This document shows, piece after piece, positions 31,804-39,758 of a stretch of DNA of 64,000 nt (positions are counted from its first letter, which is position 1; every line of letters begins with the position of its first letter). The translations under genes were made by a program, and so were the position numbers. This DNA is from Pseudonocardia sp. TRM90224 (GTDB lineage Bacteria > Actinomycetota > Actinomycetes > Mycobacteriales > Pseudonocardiaceae), in the NCBI RefSeq assembly GCF_021245725.1, contig NZ_JAJGSX010000035.1:1-64000 (forward strand), in the 5' to 3' direction. The notes under the pieces were generated by a model that saw only the letters and a list, made by a program, of their open reading frames with translations, did no database searches and was not told the origin of the DNA.

Positions 31804-32190
31804 GTGTCGAGGCTGACCCGGGCGCTCCCGTGGATGATCATCGGGTTGGGGGTGTTCCACCTCGGCTACGTCGTGGCGGAGTCGCCCGGCATCGTCGGCG
31901 CGATCATCGCCGACGGGCTCGCCGGTGCGTCGAACACAGTCGAGCGCGACTTCGTCACCTGGTTCTTCATCGGCGGGCTTGCCTTGCTGTTCTTCGGGAT
32001 GACGGCACAGTGGCACGTTCGGAACCGTGGCGAGCTGCCCGCGCACGTCGGCTGGTGGCTGCTCGGGATCGGCGCGTTCGACACAGCGCTGGAGCCGGAC
32101 GGCGGCGGCTGGATCATGCTCGCGCTCGGGTTGCTGGCCGTGTTCGACCTGCGTCGCAACCGCCGCCGTGCCGCTGCTGATCAGTACTGA
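31804..32190 (+). CDS. small four-helix membrane protein (DUF6463-like)
   Basis: A 128-residue membrane protein with four hydrophobic segments (WMIIGLGVFHLGYVVAE, FVTWFFIGGLALLFFGMTA, WWLLGIGAFDTALEPDGGGW, IMLALGLLAVFDL). The layout resembles the DUF6463 family of unknown function. GTG start, 19 bases after the TetR gene. The last codons and stop (32188-32190) are formed by the 10-bp stop-codon array. Confidence 0.7.
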   Translation: MSRLTRALPWMIIGLGVFHLGYVVAESPGIVGAIIADGLAGASNTVERDFVTWFFIGGLALLFFGMTAQWHVRNRGELPAHVGWWLLGIGAFDTALEPDGGGWIMLALGLLAVFDLRRNRRRAAADQY

Positions 32191-32220
32191 TCAGTACTGA
32201 TCAGTACTGATCAGCCCTGA
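32181..32220. repeat. 10-bp stop-codon array, locus 2
   Basis: Three exact copies of the palindrome TCAGTACTGA plus TCAGCCCTGA. The period of 10 places TGA in all three frames of both strands. The plus-strand gene stops in unit 1 and the minus-strand cupin gene stops in unit 4, so the array is the shared 3' end of two convergent genes, as at 22891. Confidence 0.9.
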
Positions 32221-32609
32221 TCGGCTGGTGCGGGCCACCCCGGCGTGCTCGGTGCGGCGGTTGGGAGGCCGACCCAGTCCTGCCGGACCGGCGAGTAGAC
32301 CTCGGCGACGACGGCCCCGTCCGGCCCCGACTCGGCCTGGTGGGGCACGTCGGCGAAGATCCGCCAGTTGCCGCCGGGGCCGAGGGTGCGGGTCTCGCCG
32401 TCGACGGTGAAGCGGACCGAGCCCGTGATCACGAAGCCGAGCTGCTCGTTGTGGTGCTGGTGCAGCGGGACGGGGGTGTCGGGGCCCAGCTCGACGATCG
32501 CCATGGTGATCAGCTCGCTGTGGATCATGCGGGCCAGTACGCCGTCCCAGATCCTGGTCGGTGGGACCTCGGCCAGCTCGTGGAACGTGCTCTTGTGGGT
32601 ATCGGTCAC
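32211..32609 (-). CDS. cupin-domain protein
   Basis: A 132-residue single-cupin protein. Motif 1 is visible as PVPLHQHHNEQLGFVITGSV (His-x-His, Glu) and motif 2 around WRIFADVPHQAESG. It is a small cytosolic metal-binding beta-barrel, enzyme or binding protein. GTG at 32609 overlaps the aminotransferase stop (GTGA), so the two are cotranslated and may act on related substrates. Confidence 0.8.
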   Translation of the reverse strand: MTDTHKSTFHELAEVPPTRIWDGVLARMIHSELITMAIVELGPDTPVPLHQHHNEQLGFVITGSVRFTVDGETRTLGPGGNWRIFADVPHQAESGPDGAVVAEVYSPVRQDWVGLPTAAPSTPGWPAPADQG

Positions 32610-33565
32610 TGCATCTGCCTCTCGGTGGCGTGGACGGGCACGGTCCATTCAGGGTGACGGTCGTCGGTGCGGCTGGCGATGGCTCGCAGCAATGCGGCGA
32701 GCCGGCCGGTCAGCTCGCCGGGGCGGCCCGACCCGACCAGCCGCTCGTCGATCTCCACGACCGGGACGACGCCGGCGGCGGTGCCGCACAGCAGCACCTC
32801 GTCGGCGGTGTAGAGCTCGGTGCGCTGCACCCGCCGTTCGACCACGGTGCGGCCCGTCAGCTCCTCGATGAGCTTCATCACCTGCCGCCGGGTGATGCCT
32901 TCGAGGATGTCGTCCGTCCCGGGCGGGGTCACCCAGCCGTCGCCGATCCGGACCAGCACGTTCGACGTAGTGGCCTCGGCGACGAAGCCGTCGAGCGTCA
33001 GCATGATCGCCTCGTCGTAGCCGCGCCGCGCCGCTTCGGTCTTGGCCAGCGCCGGGCCGGGGTAGCCGCCGGTCACCTTCGCCCGGTTCGCCGCGGCCAC
33101 GTCGGGGGCACGCCGCCAGGTGGAGACCATGCACCGCACGCCACGCGGGTCGATGTAGTCGCCGGGCATCGGGGTGGCCGCGATCGACAGTCGCGTCGGC
33201 ACGTCGTGCATGCGTACGGGCAGCACCGCACCCGACTGGATCAGCAGCGGCCGCAGGTAGGCGTCGGCGCGCACGTCGTTGCGGCGGAGCAGCTCGACCG
33301 ACGCCGTCACGAGCCGCTCCGGCGTGAACGGCAGCGCCAGCCCGAGGATGCGGGCGGAGCGGGCCAGTCGACGGAAGTGATCGAGGGCTTCGAGCAGGTA
33401 CAGCTGCTCGTGTTCGGCGTTCCAGCACGCGCGGATGCCCTCGAACGTGCCGGTGCCGTACGACAGGGCATTCGCGTGGACGCTCACCGCCGCCTCGTCC
33501 GCAGCAACGAACCCGCCGTCCACGAAGACGATGTCGCACGGGGGCGCGAAGGGTTGGGTGGTCAT
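32606..33565 (-). CDS. branched-chain-type class IV aminotransferase
   Basis: A 319-residue fold-type IV PLP enzyme resembling IlvE. DGGFVAADEAAVSVHANALS, YGTGTFEGIRACWN, the PLP Lys in NRAKVTGGYPGPALAKTEA and EGITRRQVMKLIEEL follow the IlvE order. TADEVLLCGTAAGVVPVVEID is the phosphate-binding end. A dedicated LysR regulator diverges from it, which suggests a specific catabolic or biosynthetic amine rather than housekeeping isoleucine/valine synthesis. ATG at 33565. Confidence 0.85.
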   Translation of the reverse strand: MTTQPFAPPCDIVFVDGGFVAADEAAVSVHANALSYGTGTFEGIRACWNAEHEQLYLLEALDHFRRLARSARILGLALPFTPERLVTASVELLRRNDVRADAYLRPLLIQSGAVLPVRMHDVPTRLSIAATPMPGDYIDPRGVRCMVSTWRRAPDVAAANRAKVTGGYPGPALAKTEAARRGYDEAIMLTLDGFVAEATTSNVLVRIGDGWVTPPGTDDILEGITRRQVMKLIEELTGRTVVERRVQRTELYTADEVLLCGTAAGVVPVVEIDERLVGSGRPGELTGRLAALLRAIASRTDDRHPEWTVPVHATERQMQ

Positions 33566-33637
33566 GCCAACGACACTCGCACCAGTATGGTATTAGGACA
33601 ATTGAAACCTTTTGGAAGCTGGCTTTAAAATCACTGA

Positions 33638-34561
33638 ATGCTGAACGTGCCCCGGCTGCGGGCCTTGTACGAGGTGTCCCGGCACGGCTCGTTCACCGGC
33701 GCGGCAGAGGTCCTGCGGCTGACGACGTCGGCGGTCTCGCAGCAGATCGCGTTGCTGGAACGGGAAGCAGGCGCCCAGCTCGTGGAACGGCACGCGCGGG
33801 GCGTTCGACTGACCGAGCCGGGACGGGTGCTCGCGCGGCACGCCGAGAACCTGCTCGCCGAGCTGCGGGCAGCCGACGACGCGCTCGCGGCGGTCGGGAG
33901 CGGCGAGGGCGGGCGGCTGCGCTTCGGGTCGTTCACCACCGCCAACGCGGCGCTGATGCCGAAGGCCGTCGCCGCGTTCCGCAGCGCGTTTCCGCAGGTC
34001 GAGCTGACGTTGCTGGAGGCCGACAGCGACGAGGGCCTCGCGCAGGTCGCCGAGCACCACCTCGACCTCGCGCTCGTCTACGAGTTCCCGCTCGTGCCGA
34101 TGATCGTCCCGGCCGGTGTCACGACCAGCCCGTTGCTGCAGGACGCGCTTTCCATCGTGGTGCCGGCGGGTCATCCGCTCGCCGGCCGGGCGCGGGTGCG
34201 GCTGGCCGAGCTGGCGGGGGAGATCTGGGTGCAAGGCGTGCGCAGCGGCTCCACCGCCGAGGTGCTGCCGCAGGCATGCCTGCGCGCCGGCTTCGAGCCG
34301 CGGGTCGCGTTCCGCACGGACGACCAGATGACGGTGCGCGGCCTCGTCGCCGCCGGCGTCGGGATCGCGCTGACGCCGTGGTTGGCGATGGCAGCAACAC
34401 CGCCCGACCTCGTCGTCGTCCGGCTCGACGAGCCGACGCTCACCCGCACCGTGTTCGCGGCGACGTCGTCGGGTCCGTACCGGCTCCCGGCGGCCGACGC
34501 GATGATCGACCACCTCCGCAACGCCGCAACCGAGATGCAGGACTCGCCGCGTCCGAGGTGA
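33638..34561 (+). CDS. LysR-family transcriptional regulator
   Basis: A 307-residue regulator. The N-terminal HTH (LRALYEVSRHGSFTGAAEVL, then TTSAVSQQIALLEREAGAQL) is followed by the type 2 periplasmic-binding effector domain. It diverges from the aminotransferase-cupin pair across a 72-base gap, the standard LysR arrangement, so it probably controls that pair. ATG at 33638. Its stop is immediately followed by 22-bp repeat units. Confidence 0.9.
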   Translation: MLNVPRLRALYEVSRHGSFTGAAEVLRLTTSAVSQQIALLEREAGAQLVERHARGVRLTEPGRVLARHAENLLAELRAADDALAAVGSGEGGRLRFGSFTTANAALMPKAVAAFRSAFPQVELTLLEADSDEGLAQVAEHHLDLALVYEFPLVPMIVPAGVTTSPLLQDALSIVVPAGHPLAGRARVRLAELAGEIWVQGVRSGSTAEVLPQACLRAGFEPRVAFRTDDQMTVRGLVAAGVGIALTPWLAMAATPPDLVVVRLDEPTLTRTVFAATSSGPYRLPAADAMIDHLRNAATEMQDSPRPR

Positions 34562-34620
34562 CGACTCGCCGTGCTGAAAGTGTCGACTCACCGTGCTGGA
34601 ACGCGCGACTCACCCGTTGA
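34562..34620. repeat. 22-bp repeat, short locus
   Basis: Two diverged units (CGACTCGCCGTGCTGAAAGT.. at 34562 and CGACTCACCGTGCTGGAACG.. at 34584) plus a partial third. They are the same 22-bp family as the array at 42511 and start one base after the LysR stop codon. Confidence 0.85.
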
Positions 34621-34650
34621 CGGGTGTTCGGTGCCACAGCCTTCGGGTTT

Positions 34651-34698
34651 CTTAAGGCATGAAGATCTTGTACGGTGATGTTAAGACCTTAAGATCTG
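34651..34698. promoter_or_regulatory. CTTAAG/AAGATCTT palindrome cluster upstream of the SDR gene
   Basis: CTTAAG (34651-34656), AAGATCTT (34662-34669), TTAAG (34681-34685) and CTTAAGATCT (34688-34697) crowd the 60 bases before the SDR start. This AT-rich stretch is unusual for the window and probably contains the promoter and an operator. The regulator is unknown. Confidence 0.4.
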
Positions 34699-34708
34699 AG
34701 GAGGAGAG

Positions 34709-35443
34709 ATGCAGCGGACAGCAGTGGTCACCGGAGGCGGCACCGGCATCGGGAGGGCGGTCGCCGCACGCTTGGCGAAGTCGGGCGACGAGGTCGTGAT
34801 CGTCGGAAGGCGGGCCGACGTCCTGGCCGAGGCGGTTGCGGAGCTCGGCGCGCCGGCGCGTGCCGTCGCGGTCGACGCCGCCGACCCCGCGGCGCTCCAG
34901 GCGGCGTTGCGGGAGCTGCCGGAACGGGTGGACGTGCTGGTCAACGCCGCCGGGGCGAACGTCGACCTGGTGCAGGGCCCGCCCGCCGCGGGCGACCTCG
35001 ACGCGATCCGGTCGTCCTACCTCGCGAACTTCTCGGCCAACGTCCTCACGGCCGTCCTGATGACGAACGCCCTGTTGCCGCGGCTCGCCGAGGGCGCACG
35101 CATCGTGAACCTCGGCTCGGTCACGGCGCGGTCCGGCCAGGGCAGCTACGGCGCGGTGAAGGCGGCCGTCGAGCCGTGGACCTCCGAGCTCGCGTTCCAG
35201 CTCGGCGACCGCGGCATCACGGCCAACGTCGTCTCACCCGGCCCGACCGAGGGCACCGGCTTCCTCGGCGGGGCCGACTTCCCGGCAGCCCGCCGCGCCT
35301 ATGTCGAGGCGCACACGGCGCAGCACCGCCTCGGCCAGGTCGACGAGGTCGCCGCGCTCGTGGCGTTCCTGGCATCGGCGGAGGCGTCGCACATCACGGG
35401 CCAGGTCATGCACGTGAGCGGTGGGATGCACCTCGGTCGCTGA
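34709..35443 (+). CDS. SDR-family oxidoreductase
   Basis: A 244-residue classical short-chain dehydrogenase. The cofactor motif is VVTGGGTGIGRAVAARLAKS with RR after strand 2 (VIVGRRADV), which suggests NADPH. VLVNAAGANVDL is the NAG motif. The catalytic Ser and Tyr lie in RIVNLGSVTARSGQGSYGAV, with Lys in AVKAAVEP. The ending SHITGQVMHVSGGMHLG is typical of FabG-like members. It has a strong GAGGAGGAG ribosome site. Its 3' end overlaps the convergent EamA gene by 38 bases. Confidence 0.9.
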   Translation: MQRTAVVTGGGTGIGRAVAARLAKSGDEVVIVGRRADVLAEAVAELGAPARAVAVDAADPAALQAALRELPERVDVLVNAAGANVDLVQGPPAAGDLDAIRSSYLANFSANVLTAVLMTNALLPRLAEGARIVNLGSVTARSGQGSYGAVKAAVEPWTSELAFQLGDRGITANVVSPGPTEGTGFLGGADFPAARRAYVEAHTAQHRLGQVDEVAALVAFLASAEASHITGQVMHVSGGMHLGR

Positions 35444-36365
35444 GGGGTCGGCTGAGGTACGCACCGCCGAGGATGACGGCAGCGCCGACCAGCTGGTGCG
35501 GGTGCAGGTGCTCGCCCAGCACGGCGATGCCGGCGGCCACCGCCACCACCGGGATCACGTAGGTGACGGTGGCCGCCACGGTCACCCCGACGTCGCGGAT
35601 CAGCCGGTATTGCAGGACGTACGCGAACCCGGTGCCGAGCGCGCCCAACGCCACCACGGCCAGCACCGGGGCGAGCGGGAACGCTGCGGGCAGTTCGGTT
35701 GCGACGAGCATGACAGCGGCGAGCTGGACCGTCGATGTGGCGAGCTGGCCCGCGGAGAGCGCAACACCCGAGTAGGGCGAACCCGTGACGTACCGCCGCA
35801 GGTACACCCAGCCGAGCGCGTAGCAGAGCGCGGCACCGAGGACCATGCCGACGCCCACAGCATCCACCGCAGCAGGGTCGACCGCAGCAGGGTCCACCGC
35901 AGCGGCGCCGGCGGTGTTGCCGACGTCCAGCACGACGAGCACGCCACCGAATCCCAGCAGGAGTCCGACGATCCGCCGGGGCGCCGGCCGCTCCTGGCGC
36001 AGCGCGGCGAGCGTGAGCAGCACCGTGAACAGGGGTGTTGCGGCGTTGCAGATTCCGGCGAGCGACGAGGAGATGCGCTGCTCCGCGAGCCCGAACAGGA
36101 CGAACGGCACGGAGTTGAGCAGCAGACCGGCGACCCCGAGGTGCCACCACATCCGCGGGTCGCGCGGCAGCGCGTCGCGCCCGGCCACCACAACGAGGAT
36201 GAGCACGAGTGCGCCGATCACGACGCGACCGAACGCGATCTGCAGCGGCCCGAACCCGTCCAGTGCCACCTTGATCAACAGGAAGCTCGTGCCCCAGATC
36301 GTCGCCAGCGCCAGTAGTCGCAGCCACCACAGTCGGGTCGTCGGGGCGGTTGTGGTGAGGGCCAT
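35406..36365 (-). CDS. DMT-family (EamA) transporter
   Basis: A 319-residue permease with ten hydrophobic segments in two EamA repeats. It begins LALATIWGTSFLLIKVALDG; the first-repeat end is around LLNSVPFVLFGLAEQRISSS and the second-repeat end around VIPVVAVAAGIAVLGEHLHP. The central loop contains a short duplication (VDPAAVDPAAVD) reflecting a DNA tandem repeat. Such proteins mostly export amino acids or metabolites. ATG at 36365 faces a divergent LysR regulator that probably controls it. Confidence 0.88.
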   Translation of the reverse strand: MALTTTAPTTRLWWLRLLALATIWGTSFLLIKVALDGFGPLQIAFGRVVIGALVLILVVVAGRDALPRDPRMWWHLGVAGLLLNSVPFVLFGLAEQRISSSLAGICNAATPLFTVLLTLAALRQERPAPRRIVGLLLGFGGVLVVLDVGNTAGAAAVDPAAVDPAAVDAVGVGMVLGAALCYALGWVYLRRYVTGSPYSGVALSAGQLATSTVQLAAVMLVATELPAAFPLAPVLAVVALGALGTGFAYVLQYRLIRDVGVTVAATVTYVIPVVAVAAGIAVLGEHLHPHQLVGAAVILGGAYLSRPLSDRGASHRSRA

Positions 36366-36423
36366 GCGCTCACTCTGAGCGAGCCGGTGGTTAAGCACAA
36401 TCACGCAGAACTTCACCTGATCT

Positions 36424-36438
36424 CGTAGCATCACTACG
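36424..36438. promoter_or_regulatory. Inverted repeat before the LysR start
   Basis: CGTAGCATCACTACG has exact 5-bp arms and ends one base before the GTG of the LysR gene, in the divergent EamA/LysR intergenic region. A possible autoregulatory site. Confidence 0.35.
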
Positions 36439-37374
36439 GTGTTGAACCTCGACCGGCTGCGCACGCTGCACGCCATCTCCGCCTACGGCTCGGTGACGGC
36501 CGCGGCCGACGTGCTGCACCTGACGACGTCGGCGGTGTCGCAGCAGGTCGCGAAGCTGGAGCGGGAGGTCGGTCAGCCGCTGCTCGACAAGCGTGGCCGC
36601 GGCGTTGTGCTGACCGACTTCGCGCTGCGGATGGTCGACCACGCCGCCGAGATCCTCGCCGTCGTCGAGCGCGCGGAGGCCGACCTGCAAGCCCGCCGCG
36701 GGTCCGTCGAGGGCCGCCTCACCATCGGTGCGTTCGCGACGGCGGCGCGCGGGCTGGTGCCGCCGGCGTTCGTCGCGCTGCGTGCCGAGCATCCCCGGCT
36801 GCGGCTGGAACTGGTCGAGATGGAGCCCGACGAGTCGGTGCCGCTCGTCGTGCGCGGCGATCTCGACCTGGTCGTCGCGCTCGACTGGTCCAACGCCCCG
36901 CTCGCCGTGCCGTCGGGCCTGGTGCCGACCCCGCTGCTGCACGACCCCGCGATGCTCGCGGTGCCCGCCGACCACCGGCTTGCCGCGAACGAGTTCGTCG
37001 ACGTCGCCACGTTGCGCGCCGAGGCCTGGATCACCTGGCAGCGGGGCTCGATCTGCCGCGACTGGCTCGCGCACACGCTGCGCACGCACGGCGGCGACCT
37101 CGACGTCACCCACGCCGCGCGTGAGCACGAGACGCAGCTCGCGCTCGTCGCGGCCGGCCTCGGGATCGCGATCATCCCGACGCTCGGGCTCGGACCGGTG
37201 CCCGACGGGGTCCGGATGCTGCCGCTGCGCCCTGCGTTCGGGCGTGAGGTGCACATCCTGACCAGGGGGAACGTGCAGAGCCGGCCGGCGATCCGGGCGA
37301 CGGTCGCCGCGCTGCACACGGCCGCGGCCCAGCATGCAAGGACTACTGCGCGGGCAGCTCCGCACACACGCTGA
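36439..37374 (+). CDS. LysR-family transcriptional regulator
   Basis: A 311-residue regulator. HTH LHAISAYGSVTAAADVLHLT, then TSAVSQQVAKLEREVGQPLL, followed by a two-lobed effector domain (LTIGAFATAARGLVPPAF, AAGLGIAIIPTLGL). The ArgP/IciA-like N-terminus and divergent EamA exporter recall the LysG-LysE type amino-acid export pairs. GTG start. The 3' end overlaps the convergent 115-residue gene by 32 bases. Confidence 0.88.
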   Translation: MLNLDRLRTLHAISAYGSVTAAADVLHLTTSAVSQQVAKLEREVGQPLLDKRGRGVVLTDFALRMVDHAAEILAVVERAEADLQARRGSVEGRLTIGAFATAARGLVPPAFVALRAEHPRLRLELVEMEPDESVPLVVRGDLDLVVALDWSNAPLAVPSGLVPTPLLHDPAMLAVPADHRLAANEFVDVATLRAEAWITWQRGSICRDWLAHTLRTHGGDLDVTHAAREHETQLALVAAGLGIAIIPTLGLGPVPDGVRMLPLRPAFGREVHILTRGNVQSRPAIRATVAALHTAAAQHARTTARAAPHTR

Positions 37375-37690
37375 CCTGCTCACCGTCGGCGGTGTGGAAG
37401 GTCTCGACGAGCCGCAGCCCGCCGTCGTGACGTTCGATCCGGCTCTCCGCCGCACCGCCGACGACCTCGCCGGTCGCGTCGACGACGTGCGTGAAGCGGA
37501 CCGAGAGCCGCTCGCCCTCGCGGCTCCCGACGAACCGGCCGATGCGGACCGTGTCGCCCTCGTACTCGCCCCACACCATGCCGTCGCGCTCGTGGTAGTC
37601 GAACACCGTGGGCGAGTCCGGGTCGACGGTGCTGGAGGTCGAGGACACCATGCCGAACCGGCGCCCGTCGAGATCGAAGGAGTCGCTCAC
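37343..37690 (-). CDS. lipocalin-like conserved hypothetical protein
   Basis: A 115-residue all-beta protein. FDLDGRRFGMVSSTSSTVD, FDYHERDGMVWGEYEGDTVR and GRFVGSREGERLSVRFTH repeat a beta-hairpin pattern known from a small family sometimes labelled N-acetylglutamate synthase in databases, without clear support. A binding or cyclase-like role is more likely than GNAT activity, as there is no acetyl-CoA motif. It overlaps the convergent LysR gene. Confidence 0.65.
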   Translation of the reverse strand: MSDSFDLDGRRFGMVSSTSSTVDPDSPTVFDYHERDGMVWGEYEGDTVRIGRFVGSREGERLSVRFTHVVDATGEVVGGAAESRIERHDGGLRLVETFHTADGEQVSVCAELPAQ

Positions 37691-37722
37691 CCGCGAATCA
37701 TGCCGGTTGCCCAGTCAGGGCC

Positions 37723-38085
37723 TCAGGTGCGCGGTTGTGTGGCGATGTCGAGCACCGCGCTCCCGTCCGAGAGCGAGAGCACGCGGATCCGCACGACGCG
37801 TTCCAGCGATCCGGCCTCGATCCGGCCGCCTTCGCTGGTGATGAACATGCTGACGCCGTCGGTCGAGCGCAGGACCATCCGGACGAGCTGGCTGTCCACG
37901 GCGGTGACCGAGAGGACGGACGCGCCGGTGGTGTCGAGCGGGATGTCGGTCGGTGCGGAGACGGTCACGGTGCAGGTGCCATCGGTGCAGGAACCGAGGT
38001 CCGCGCTGGGCGCGGGCGCCTGACCTGCGACGAGTACGGCGCTCAGCGCCCATCCGGCTGCCATTGTGAACGTGGCGAGGTGCAT
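37723..38085 (-). CDS. small secreted protein
   Basis: A 120-residue protein starting MHLATFTMAAGWALSAVLVA, a signal peptide ending near AGQAPAPSA. The mature part is beta-rich with two cysteines (GSCTDGTCTVTV), probably a disulfide. No known domain recognised. Its start region faces the divergent DUF3558-like gene (91-base gap), so the two envelope proteins may be coregulated. Confidence 0.65.
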   Translation of the reverse strand: MHLATFTMAAGWALSAVLVAGQAPAPSADLGSCTDGTCTVTVSAPTDIPLDTTGASVLSVTAVDSQLVRMVLRSTDGVSMFITSEGGRIEAGSLERVVRIRVLSLSDGSAVLDIATQPRT

Positions 38086-38176
38086 GTCGTCCTCCTCGCG
38101 GGCCACGGTAGATCAAGTACGGCTTGCCGGCGGCGAAGACCACCCGGCCGTGGCCTCCGGGACGGGTCCCGCGGGG

Positions 38177-39190
38177 ATGGGGTACGAATTCAGCGTGTAC
38201 CCGATGCCGTATGCGCCGCCGCCGCCGCCGCGCCGCCGGTCGGTGTGGCCGTGGGTGATCCTGATCGTGATTGCGCTCTTCGCGGGCTCGGCGATCACGA
38301 TCGTGGCGGTGACGGCCAGAGGCGTGATCGGCCGCCCTGCCGCGGCCCCGGGCCCGTTCGGCGACCTGCGTGCGGCCGATCCGTGCTCGTTGATCGACAC
38401 GGGCGAGCTGCAGCAGTTCGGCCAGGTCGTCCTGTACCCGGACATCGGTCCCGCGTCGGGCTGCACCGCCCAGATCGACGTCGGTGGCGGCTCGCTCGTG
38501 GAGGTCGAGGTCGCGTTCGCGACCCCGACGGCGTTCACGGGTGCCGGCGAACTCACGACCGTCGGCGACCTGACCGTCCTGCGACGGGTGTGGACCACGT
38601 CGTACGTCTGCGGGCACACCATCAAGACCCCCGACGGCTCTCGGGTGCAGGTGACCGCCCGGGCCGCGGTCTCCGCGACGACCAACATCTGCGGGTTCGC
38701 CGACGACGTCGTCGACAGCGCGGTGCCGAAGCTCGCCGCGGGGCAGGTCGGCAAGCGCGAGATCAAGCCGGCGCCGAACTCGCTGCTCGACGTCGACGTG
38801 TGCACGCTGGTCGAGCGGGGCGACAGCACCGTGCCGGGCCTGGACCTCAGCAAGATCGAACCCGGTTACGGCGGATGGGCGTGCACGTTCGGCGCTCCCA
38901 GCACGACCGGGCCCTGGGTGTATCTCGAGGTCCAGTTCTCGGGATCGCGCGAAGGGGACCCGACGCAGTCGATCGCCGGCCGGACGGTGATCAAGCTCGA
39001 CGAGGGGGCGGTCAACGACTGCTCGATGCGGGTCATCCAGCGGGACTACTCCAGCGCGGATGGTTGGGAGCGGACGGAGTCGCTGTTGGTGCGCGTCTTC
39101 ACCGGCACCGGGCGCAACCAGGCGAGCGGGTGTCAGGCCACGACGGAGCTCATCGAGAAGATCGGGCCACGGCTGCCCCAGCCCTCCTGA
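38177..39190 (+). CDS. membrane-anchored DUF3558-like protein
   Basis: A 337-residue protein with a proline-rich cytoplasmic N-terminus (MPYAPPPPPRRR), one transmembrane helix (WPWVILIVIALFAGSAITIV) and a large outside region. The latter has two similar halves, each opening with Asp-x-Cys (ADPCSLIDTGEL and VDVCTLVERGD) as in the DUF3558 fold, and several further cysteines likely to pair. Function unknown; such proteins are common on actinobacterial cell surfaces. ATG at 38177, with a later GTG at 38195 possible. Confidence 0.7.
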   Translation: MGYEFSVYPMPYAPPPPPRRRSVWPWVILIVIALFAGSAITIVAVTARGVIGRPAAAPGPFGDLRAADPCSLIDTGELQQFGQVVLYPDIGPASGCTAQIDVGGGSLVEVEVAFATPTAFTGAGELTTVGDLTVLRRVWTTSYVCGHTIKTPDGSRVQVTARAAVSATTNICGFADDVVDSAVPKLAAGQVGKREIKPAPNSLLDVDVCTLVERGDSTVPGLDLSKIEPGYGGWACTFGAPSTTGPWVYLEVQFSGSREGDPTQSIAGRTVIKLDEGAVNDCSMRVIQRDYSSADGWERTESLLVRVFTGTGRNQASGCQATTELIEKIGPRLPQPS

Positions 39191-39197
39191 CCCCTGC

Positions 39198-39262
39198 CCG
39201 TCGACAACGACGTTCTGGCTGTTTGTTAGCGCTCACAACAGCCAAACCGTCGTTGTCGACGG
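39198..39262. repeat. 15-bp-arm hairpin with LacI-like loop, copy B
   Basis: CCGTCGACAACGACG (39198-39212) and its exact complement (39248-39262) enclose an inner TGGCTGTT/AACAGCCA stem and the same TGTTAGCGCTCACA loop as copy A at 3315. It lies just after the DUF3558-like gene and touches the stop codon of the ABC transporter remnant. Confidence 0.9.
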
Positions 39263-39602
39263 TTACTGGGCCTCGAGGGGTGGGCGGCGCAGCGCCAGCC
39301 AGGCCGGCAGCAGGGTGCCGCCGATCGCGATCGCCGCCGCGAAGGTGACGAGCGCCAGATAGATCCACGGCGAGCCGGCGGGTGTGACGGTGCCCGCTCT
39401 GGCGAGGCTGAACGGGATCAGCGTGAGCGGCGCGACGAGCGAGCCGATGACGATTCCGATGAACCAAGCGGGTCTCTTCGAGATCGACGAGCTCCGAGTC
39501 GTCGGGCACGACCGAGCCCGACGTCGGCCGGTCGAGCCCGGCCGCGCAGTGCACCTTGCGGACCGAATCGAGCCGCACGGCCGGTTCCGCGGCGTTCGTC
39601 AT
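39263..39602 (-). pseudogene. Fused remnant of an ABC transporter (ATPase start + permease end)
   Basis: Read from 39602, MTNAAEPAVRLDSVRKVH is the start of an ABC ATPase, but the sequence jumps directly to CAAGLDRPTSGSVVPDDSEL, a segment that normally follows Walker A. Walker A, the C motif and Walker B are missing. A frame change near 39475 then gives KRPAWFIGIVIGSLVAPLTL, LVTFAAAIAIGGTLLPAW and LALRRPPLEAQ stop, the C-terminal membrane segments of a MacB/FtsX-type permease. Two internal deletions in a former ATPase-permease pair explain this. Not expected to be functional. Confidence 0.75.
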
Positions 39603-39758
39603 CAAATGGCCTTTCGCGAGTGTTCGTCCGGTATCGGGATGTGCCGGGCGGATCGCATGAAATCGGTCGCCGCTGAAGTCGTCCTGTCCTGTCGCTGACA
39701 CCTCCGGCGCTGCGACCTGCGCGGACGGCGGCGCTATCCTCAGCCGGGGGGCAGAACT

